NCBI GenBank assembly: GCA_035627675.1
Contig: DASPLH010000254.1
Location: 1 to 10,117, forward strand
Direction: 5' to 3'
DNA: 10,117 nucleotides
Source of the DNA: DASPLH01 sp035627675
Lineage (GTDB): Bacteria > Acidobacteriota > Terriglobia > Terriglobales > Acidobacteriaceae
Of the stretch, positions 5,474 to 10,117 are shown one piece after another. Each line of letters starts with the position of its first letter. The stretch's first letter is position 1. Made by a program: the position numbers and the translations under genes. Under the pieces are notes generated by a model. It was given only the letters and a program-made list of their open reading frames with translations, was not told where the DNA came from and searched no databases.

Positions 5474-5504
5474 CAGCGGGCGCTAGCTGGGGGTGCGCCC
5501 GCTG
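5474..5504 (+). other. Perfect 10-bp intercistronic hairpin before carbamate kinase
   Basis: CAGCGGGCGC (5474-5483) and GCGCCCGCTG (5495-5504) form a perfect stem around an 11-nt loop, starting 5 nt after the OTC stop and ending 14 nt before the arcC ATG. The tail is ATTTCAAAATATCT rather than a U-run. I therefore favour an mRNA-stability, processing or partial-attenuation element over a full terminator. arcC lacks a clear Shine-Dalgarno sequence, so the hairpin could also gate its translation. Confidence 0.6.
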
Positions 5505-5518
5505 ATTTCAAAATATCT

Positions 5519-6511
5519 ATGCGAACGGCACTCATCGCGGTCGGCGGCAACTCGCTTATCAGGGCGGGCGAGAAGGGCACGATCGCGGAGCAGTTGGCAA
5601 ACACGCGAAGGACGGCCTCGGCGATCGTCACCATGATGCGCCGGGGATGGCGCGTCGTAGTGACGCACGGCAACGGCCCGCAGGTCGGCGCGGCATTGAT
5701 GCGTTCCGAGCGTGCCGCCGACCAGGTATATTCGCAGCCGCTGGACGTGTGCGACGCGGAGACACAGGGCGAGATTGGATACCTGCTGCAACAGTCGCTG
5801 CGCAACGAACTGATCGCGGTTGGCATGAACGTCCCGGTCGTGACGGTGCTCACGCAGGCGGTGGTGTCGGCCGACGATCCGGCGATGAAGCATCCGACGA
5901 AGCCGATTGGACCCTTCTATTCGAGGGCCGAAGCCGAGCAGCGCAAGCGCACCCTGGGATGGCAGATCGTGGAGGATGCCGCGCGTGGATACCGGCGCGT
6001 GGTGCCCTCGCCGGAGCCGATCGAGGTGGTCGAGTTCCCGGTGATCCGCGACCTGATCGGGGCCGGAGTGGTGGTGATTGCCGCCGGAGGCGGTGGCATC
6101 CCGGTGGTGAGTTGCGGGCAGAAACTGTCGGGCGTCGAAGCCGTCATCGACAAGGATCGGGCTTCGGCCGTGCTGGCTGCGGAGTTGAATGTCGATCTGT
6201 TCGTCATCTCGACCGATTCGGATTACGTTTACGTCGATTACAGGAAGCCGAGCCAGCGAGCGCTGCGAACGGTGACGGCCAGCGAGTTGGCGGCCCTCCA
6301 GCGCGAAGGTCAGTTTCCGCCGGGGAACATGGGGCCGAAGGTGGAGTCCGCGCTGCGGTTCCTCTCGCGCGGAGGACGCGAGGTGATTATCACTTCGTAT
6401 GAACATCTGGCGGAAGCCGTGGAGGGCGTCGCAGGAACGCATATCATCCCGGATGAGGCGGTTGCGATGCGCGACGCGAGAACGCTTGCAGCCATGGGAG
6501 GCGCACGATGA
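5519..6511 (+). CDS. arcC: Carbamate kinase
   Basis: This 330-residue amino-acid-kinase-fold enzyme catalyses carbamoyl phosphate + ADP = ATP + carbamate, a cytoplasmic reaction. Signatures in order: AVGGNSL (7-13), THGNGPQVG (49-57), QPLDVCDAETQGEIGY, KPIGPFY with Lys128, GWQIVEDAARGYRRVVPSPEP, AAGGGGIPV, DKDRASA (from 211), STDSDYVY and PPGNMGPKVE (Lys274). The length is slightly above the usual figure of about 310, and no key residue looks lost. The start at 5519 follows directly on the conserved N-terminal strand, but no strong Shine-Dalgarno sequence is present and a 10-bp hairpin ends 14 nt upstream. It overlaps the next gene by ATGA, so the two are likely translationally coupled. Flanked by two transcarbamylases, it either drains their carbamoyl phosphate to ATP or supplies it, as proposed for hyperthermophilic archaea. 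Confidence 0.95.
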   Translation: MRTALIAVGGNSLIRAGEKGTIAEQLANTRRTASAIVTMMRRGWRVVVTHGNGPQVGAALMRSERAADQVYSQPLDVCDAETQGEIGYLLQQSLRNELIAVGMNVPVVTVLTQAVVSADDPAMKHPTKPIGPFYSRAEAEQRKRTLGWQIVEDAARGYRRVVPSPEPIEVVEFPVIRDLIGAGVVVIAAGGGGIPVVSCGQKLSGVEAVIDKDRASAVLAAELNVDLFVISTDSDYVYVDYRKPSQRALRTVTASELAALQREGQFPPGNMGPKVESALRFLSRGGREVIITSYEHLAEAVEGVAGTHIIPDEAVAMRDARTLAAMGGAR

Positions 6512-7464
6512 CCGGCACAACGACTGTCCAGGGCAACGGCACGGCTGCCGTCCCTGCGCGCCTGCGGCACGTGGTGGAGTCGCAGCAGTTCACGGTTCCG
6601 TTACTGATGGACCTGTTTGACCGCACGAGATTAATGGAACGCATCGTGGCGCGCGGCGGCACGCTCGACTACCAGAACAAGATTCTTGCGACACTGTTCT
6701 ACGAGCCTTCGACGCGCACGCGGTTCTGCTTCGAGGCGGCGATGCACCGGCTGGGAGGGCGAGTGCTCTCGACCGAGCACGCACGGGCGTTCTCCTCGGC
6801 CATCGAGGGCGAGCAGGTTGAGGACTCGATCCGCATCATCGGCAGCTACTGCGATGTGATCGTCATTCGCCCGAACGAAGAAGGCGCAGCACAGCGCGCG
6901 GCGGAAGTTTCGCCTGTCCCGGTGATCAACGCCGGCGACGGCAACGGAGGGCAGCATCCCACGCAGGCCCTGCTCGATCTATATACGATCTACCGCGAGC
7001 GGCCGCTGGAGGGGTTGTCGATCGCATTCATAGGGGAGCTGGACCGGTGCCGGACGGCGCGTTCGCTGGCGTATCTGCTGGCGAAGTTCGACCGGGTGAA
7101 GATTTTTTTCGTGAGCCCACAGGGCTTGCAGATGCGGCCGGACATCCTGCAATACCTTGACCGGCACGCGGTCAACTACCAGATCGAAAAGAACGTGGAC
7201 GCGGTGATCGGCGACGTGGACGTGGTGTACCAGACGCGCATTCGTCCCGAGCGCCTGGACGGGCCGTCGCGCAGGCTCTACGCGATTGACAGCTCGGTGC
7301 TGAGGCGGATGAAGCAGGACGCGATGATCCTGCACCCGCTGCCGCGCACGGTGGAACTGGACAAGGCGGTGGATTCGGACCCCAGGGCTCTGTATTTTCG
7401 GCAGGCGGCGAACGGCCTCTACGTGCGCATGGCGCTGCTGACGATGTTGCTCGATTCGGAGTGA
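6508..7464 (+). CDS. Aspartate-carbamoyltransferase-like enzyme with altered active site
   Basis: This 318-residue transcarbamylase has an ATCase-type fold. Carbamoyl-phosphate residues are conserved: STRTR (68-72), Arg121 (E. coli Arg105) and HPTQ (150-153, His134). Arg182 (Arg167), Arg244 (Arg229) and HPLPR (276-280) are also kept. With a near-constant 15-16 residue offset to E. coli PyrB, the catalytic-loop Lys84 position is Glu100 (SSAIEGEQ, where ATCases have KGE), Lys83 is Ile99, and the aspartate-contacting Gln231 is Arg246 (TRIRPER instead of TR-x-Q-x-ER). GRTVHS is changed to CRTARS. These alignments are by eye. An annotation pipeline would call this pyrB, but losing Lys84, which reaches in from the neighbouring subunit, argues for a different acceptor or a changed role. 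It starts at the ATGA overlap with arcC, with GGGAGG 6 nt upstream. No pyrC or pyrI neighbour is present. Confidence 0.88.
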   Translation: MTGTTTVQGNGTAAVPARLRHVVESQQFTVPLLMDLFDRTRLMERIVARGGTLDYQNKILATLFYEPSTRTRFCFEAAMHRLGGRVLSTEHARAFSSAIEGEQVEDSIRIIGSYCDVIVIRPNEEGAAQRAAEVSPVPVINAGDGNGGQHPTQALLDLYTIYRERPLEGLSIAFIGELDRCRTARSLAYLLAKFDRVKIFFVSPQGLQMRPDILQYLDRHAVNYQIEKNVDAVIGDVDVVYQTRIRPERLDGPSRRLYAIDSSVLRRMKQDAMILHPLPRTVELDKAVDSDPRALYFRQAANGLYVRMALLTMLLDSE

Positions 7465-7494
7465 AGGCTTCTTAAATCTGTGTGGAAGGGACGT

Positions 7495-8715
7495 ATGGCG
7501 AAGTTGGAAACCATCATCGAAGAACGTATGCGGACAGAGGAATTTGTCGAGCTCGAAAACCAGTTTGGCGCGCACAACTACCACCCGCTGGATGTCGTGA
7601 TCGAGCGTGCGCAGGGCGTGTGGGTGACCGACATCGAGGGCAAGAAGTACCTCGATTGCCTCGCCGCCTACTCGGCCGTGAACCAGGGACACTGCCACCC
7701 GAAGATCGTGCAGACGCTCATGGAGCAGGCGGAAAAGGTGACGCTGACGTCGAGGGCCTTCCGCAACGAGCAACTGCCGCTGCTCTACCGTGAGCTCAAC
7801 GAAATGACGGGCTTCGACATGGTGCTGCCGATGAACTCCGGCGCAGAGGCCGTGGAGACCGCGGTGAAGACGGCGCGCAAGTGGGGATACAAGGTGAAAG
7901 GCATCCCCGAAGGCAAGGCCGAGATCATCGTCTGCGCCAACAACTTCCACGGACGCACGGTGACGATCGTCAGCTTCTCGACCGATGAGCAGTACCGCGA
8001 CGGCTTCGGGCCGTTCACGCCTGGTTTCAAGGTCATCCCCTTCGGCGATGCGAAGGCGCTGCGCGAGGCGATCACGCCAAACACGTGCGCGTTCCTGGTC
8101 GAGCCGATTCAGGGCGAGGCCGGCATTGTGATGCCGCCCGAAGGTTTCCTGCGCGAAGCTGCGGCGATCTGCCACGAGAACCGCGTGCTGCTGATGTGCG
8201 ACGAGATCCAGTCCGGGCTGGGACGCACGGGGAAACTGTTCGCCTACATGCATGAGGGAATCAGGCCCGACCTGTTGATCGTCGGCAAGGCGCTGGCGGG
8301 CGGGTTCTACCCGGTCTCGGCCGTGCTTTCGTCGCGCGAGATTCTCGGCGTGTACAAGCCCGGCGATCACGGCAGCACGTTTGGCGGCAACCCGCTCGGC
8401 TGCGCGGTGGCGCGCACGGCACTGCGCGTGTTGCGCGAGGAGGGCCTGGTCGAGCGTTCGGCGGAGCTGGGCGCGTACTTCCTCGAGCGCCTGCGGGCGA
8501 TCAAGAGCAGCGCGGTCAAGGAGATTCGCGGACGAGGCTTGTGGATCGGAATCGAGCTGCACAGCGCGGCGAGGCCGTACTGCGAAGCGCTGAAGGAACT
8601 GGGCGTGCTCTGCAAGGAGACGCACGACAAGGTGATCCGCATCGCTCCGCCGCTGGTGATCACAAAGGAAGAGATCGACTGGGCGTTCGACCGGATCAAG
8701 AAGGTGTTGGAGTAA
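7495..8715 (+). CDS. rocD: Ornithine aminotransferase
   Basis: This 406-residue class-III PLP aminotransferase matches ornithine aminotransferases (ornithine + 2-oxoglutarate = glutamate 5-semialdehyde + glutamate) along its whole length. Landmarks: YSAVNQGHCHPKI, SGAEAVETAVKTARKWG (from 115), NNFHGRTVTIVSFST, DGFGPFTPGF, VEPIQGEAGIV with the specificity Glu, DEIQSGLGRTGK (Asp236), VGKALAGGFYPVSAVL with Schiff-base Lys265, GSTFGGNPLGCAVA and IRIAPPLVI. The GEAG and GRT signatures are those of OAT rather than acetylornithine aminotransferase. The ATG at 7495 has GGAAGGG just upstream, and a GTG at 7480 is an unlikely alternative. It starts 30 nt after the ATCase-like gene, so it is the last member of the operon. 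It links ornithine to proline and glutamate metabolism and either disposes of or supplies the ornithine used by OTC. Confidence 0.95.
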   Translation: MAKLETIIEERMRTEEFVELENQFGAHNYHPLDVVIERAQGVWVTDIEGKKYLDCLAAYSAVNQGHCHPKIVQTLMEQAEKVTLTSRAFRNEQLPLLYRELNEMTGFDMVLPMNSGAEAVETAVKTARKWGYKVKGIPEGKAEIIVCANNFHGRTVTIVSFSTDEQYRDGFGPFTPGFKVIPFGDAKALREAITPNTCAFLVEPIQGEAGIVMPPEGFLREAAAICHENRVLLMCDEIQSGLGRTGKLFAYMHEGIRPDLLIVGKALAGGFYPVSAVLSSREILGVYKPGDHGSTFGGNPLGCAVARTALRVLREEGLVERSAELGAYFLERLRAIKSSAVKEIRGRGLWIGIELHSAARPYCEALKELGVLCKETHDKVIRIAPPLVITKEEIDWAFDRIKKVLE

Positions 8716-8735
8716 CGGTCAAACGGTCGCGGTCA

Positions 8736-8778
8736 GCGGGCGAGGACGCCCGCGCCACACGATTTTCGCTCAGGATGA
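8736..8778. repeat. REP-like hairpin plus third copy of the CTCAGGATGA arm
   Basis: GCGGGCG (8736-8742), loop AGGA and CGCCCGC (8747-8753) form a 7-bp stem starting 21 nt past the rocD stop. It is followed at 8766-8778 by TCGCTCAGGATGA, identical to the 3' arm of the 47-bp repeats at 272 and 1166. It appears to be a related or chimeric member of the same repeat family. Confidence 0.6.
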
Positions 8779-8887
8779 TGTTCGGTGTCGCAGTAAAAAG
8801 CGCAATGGACCTCCTGAACTTGCCTCCCCTCGGTGGGATGACTGGTGGCCTTGCGTCCCTGGACTCAAACGTGGGTCTGGAAGACGC

Positions 8888-8922
8888 ATCGGGGCTGTCG
8901 AACCTGACAGCCCCGATTATTT
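8888..8922 (+). terminator. Perfect 12-bp hairpin, probable operon terminator
   Basis: ATCGGGGCTGTC (8888-8899) and GACAGCCCCGAT (8906-8917) form a perfect 12-bp stem with a 6-nt loop (GAACCT), followed by TATTTG on the plus strand. The tail is only moderately U-rich, but stem strength and placement about 170 nt after rocD make it the best candidate end of the five-gene transcript. The minus-strand side lacks a T-run. Confidence 0.6.
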
Positions 8923-9027
8923 GCGTGATGACGCAGAGGAACTATGAAGGCACATCGATCAAAGCGACAAGGCCGAAGGTCAAGGTGTGAGCTCCGTCCC
9001 GCTATTAGTTGAACAATGATTAGTGTC

Positions 9028-9180
9028 GTCCCTCCGGGACTTGATCTGTTATGCGCTGGTTTCCCACGCTGAAGCAGTGGGCTAGAGAACGGGCGTCCCT
9101 GGCGGGACGCGAAAGCGCTGTCCGCCGTGACGTGTGCGCCTGCGATAGCGTGGAGACGCGGTTTGCGGGACGCGAAAGCG
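9028..9180. repeat. Cluster of short hairpins and direct repeats
   Basis: Three stems follow one another: GTCCC-TCC-GGGAC (9028-9040), CCCACGCT/AGC-A-GTGGG (9063-9081, one bulge) and GCGTCCC-TGGC-GGGACGC (9093-9110). A 16-bp direct repeat, GCGGGACGCGAAAGCG, occurs at 9102-9117 and 9165-9180. GCGTCCCTGG also occurs earlier, at 8853-8862. Together with 8716-9000, this stretch of about 525 bp has no believable gene. The 168-codon plus-strand frame starting at 9051 runs through the repeats and into the antisense of the next gene. Confidence 0.6.
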
Positions 9181-9241
9181 TGGTCGCCCTGCGCTCAGGT
9201 GGAAATGTGGTCAGCCCCGCGAATCTCGTGAACGCGGCGGA

Positions 9242-10117
9242 TTACGGCCCCGGAACTGATCCCGGTGCGGGAGTCTGGCTGGCGCTTTGCGCTGTTGTTC
9301 CTAACTGCACGACGGATACTTTGCCGTCGGTCAGAATGTTGTCTCCGGTCGCATTCGCCGCCGTCTTCGGAGCCGCTGGGCGGTCGAGGTTGGCGTACGC
9401 AGTCGCGGTTCCCGCAAACAGCAGATCGGTCAGGACCCAGTCGCGTTCGCGGTCAATGTGTGGATCGATGCGATGCGACCACTTCGTCCCGCCTCGCGCG
9501 TTGGTGGTCGCAATGTCGTGTGTCGCCGCCCCTACCCAGACGTCACGGCCATTGTAGGACTGGCTGGATCTCCAAATGCGAATGTGATGACGCTTGGCGA
9601 ACGTGTTCAGAGATTTCTGAAGCACGATATCCGGCGGCCGGCCATCCAGGAGCAACAAAGAAACCGGAGCATCCGAGTATCCGGTGTGGCGCATGGTTGC
9701 TTGCGCGGCTTTCAACGCTGTCTTGACGTTCAGGTTGTCGGCTTCGATCCATCCTGCCTCGCCGAAAGCGGTGATGAGTTGCTGCTCGGTGCCGAGAAAG
9801 ATCAGGTTCGTCAAATCGGAAGGCGTCTTGTTCGGCGTTGCGGTGCGGAGAGGCATAGCGGCGACGAGTTGCTGGAGCGTCGCGTCCGGCGTCAGCTCAG
9901 GCCAGCCCGCCCACGCTTCCTTCTGCTTCAGCATGGATGGACGCACCACCTGAATCTGAAGGTCGGTGCCGGCGGGAAACAGTATCTCGCGCCGGGTCGA
10001 TAATCCGTACACCGACTGCACGCCCTTGATCGTGTAACCCGCAAGGGGGTTGGCCATACCGATCGCGGCCAGCGCGAGCGATATCTTGGTGGACGCATGG
10101 GGCTGGACGATGCCGAG
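9242..10117 (-). CDS. LssY C-terminal domain protein, 5' end outside the window
   Basis: The minus-strand frame is open from the window edge to a TAA at 9242, giving 291 residues. An internal Met at 10057 could be mistaken for the start, but the 20 codons before it (reading QPHASTKISLALAAIG) look coding and have no stop, so the gene continues beyond the edge. The middle matches the LssY_C domain: NLIFLGTEQQLITAFGEAGW, then SLLLLDGRPPDIVLQK, HHIRIWRSS, DVWVGAATHDIA, WSHRIDPHIDRERDWVLTDL. Upstream is a beta-type segment with LFPAGTDLQIQVVRP. The C-terminus is a Pro/Ser/Ala-rich tail. LssY was named from a Legionella type-I secretion locus; its biochemical role is not known to me. The visible part has no transmembrane helix apart from a hydrophobic patch at the cut end. 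Confidence 0.88.
   Translation of the reverse strand, partial: LGIVQPHASTKISLALAAIGMANPLAGYTIKGVQSVYGLSTRREILFPAGTDLQIQVVRPSMLKQKEAWAGWPELTPDATLQQLVAAMPLRTATPNKTPSDLTNLIFLGTEQQLITAFGEAGWIEADNLNVKTALKAAQATMRHTGYSDAPVSLLLLDGRPPDIVLQKSLNTFAKRHHIRIWRSSQSYNGRDVWVGAATHDIATTNARGGTKWSHRIDPHIDRERDWVLTDLLFAGTATAYANLDRPAAPKTAANATGDNILTDGKVSVVQLGTTAQSASQTPAPGSVPGP

Noticed and set aside
5474..5504. Hairpin after OTC as a full intrinsic terminator
   Set aside because: No U-tract follows, and carbamate kinase starts 14 nt later with a tightly coupled downstream gene, so complete termination here is unlikely.
4462..5853. 463-codon minus-strand frame across OTC and carbamate kinase
   Set aside because: It is an antisense shadow of two well-conserved enzymes, with unnatural composition.
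6979..8625. 548-codon minus-strand frame, the longest open frame in the window
   Set aside because: It is antisense to the ATCase-like gene and rocD, rich in His/Arg/Leu from GC-biased antisense codons, and without any family motif. The sense genes are unambiguous.
8775..8990. Possible small plus-strand ORF of about 70 codons after rocD
   Set aside because: It starts inside a dispersed repeat arm and runs through the perfect 12-bp terminator-like hairpin. There is no Shine-Dalgarno sequence and no recognisable protein.
9458..10003. 181-codon plus-strand frame at the right end
   Set aside because: It is antisense to the LssY_C gene, whose domain motifs are clear on the minus strand.

Overview
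The window is a GC-rich bacterial chromosome segment. I infer a soil or environmental bacterium, most likely Acidobacteriota. The reasons are the gene families present (an LssY-C protein, a TGGSTG-type PLP lyase, a COG2403 GTPase beside carbamoyltransferases) and the many short hairpin repeats between genes. This taxonomic call is by recognition only and no search was run. No rRNA, tRNA, CRISPR array, insertion sequence or phage gene is visible.

Layout. The left edge (1-210, minus) holds the N-terminus of a gene that runs off the window. After a repeat-rich divergent gap comes an orphan integral membrane protein (443-1057, plus). Next, facing it, are a PLP-dependent cysteine-synthase-family enzyme (1221-2192, minus) and a cold-shock protein (2333-2533, minus) with its own intrinsic terminator. 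A roughly 550 bp divergent gap (2534-3083) carries an AT-rich island of dyads (2837-2923) that loosely resembles arginine-repressor boxes.

The core is a five-gene plus-strand operon, 3084-8715: a COG2403 (cyclic-2,3-diphosphoglycerate-synthetase-like) P-loop protein, ornithine carbamoyltransferase, carbamate kinase, an aspartate-carbamoyltransferase homologue and ornithine aminotransferase. Junctions are tight: 64, 49, -4 and 30 bp. A 23-codon reading frame bridges the GTPase stop and the OTC start through ATGA overlaps on both sides. The set brings the production or use of carbamoyl phosphate (carbamate kinase) together with two transcarbamylases and an ornithine-consuming or ornithine-producing transaminase. 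It could run catabolically (citrulline to ornithine plus carbamoyl phosphate, then ATP, with ornithine going to glutamate semialdehyde) or anabolically. The ATCase homologue keeps the carbamoyl-phosphate pocket but has Glu and Arg where E. coli ATCase has Lys84 and Gln231. Its second substrate may therefore not be aspartate. Together with the functionally unassigned GTPase, this makes the operon the best candidate here for an undescribed pathway.

Right of the operon, 8716-9241 has no convincing gene. It holds at least five short hairpins, one of them terminator-like. The last gene (9242-10117, minus) is the C-terminal part of an LssY-C domain protein that continues past the edge.
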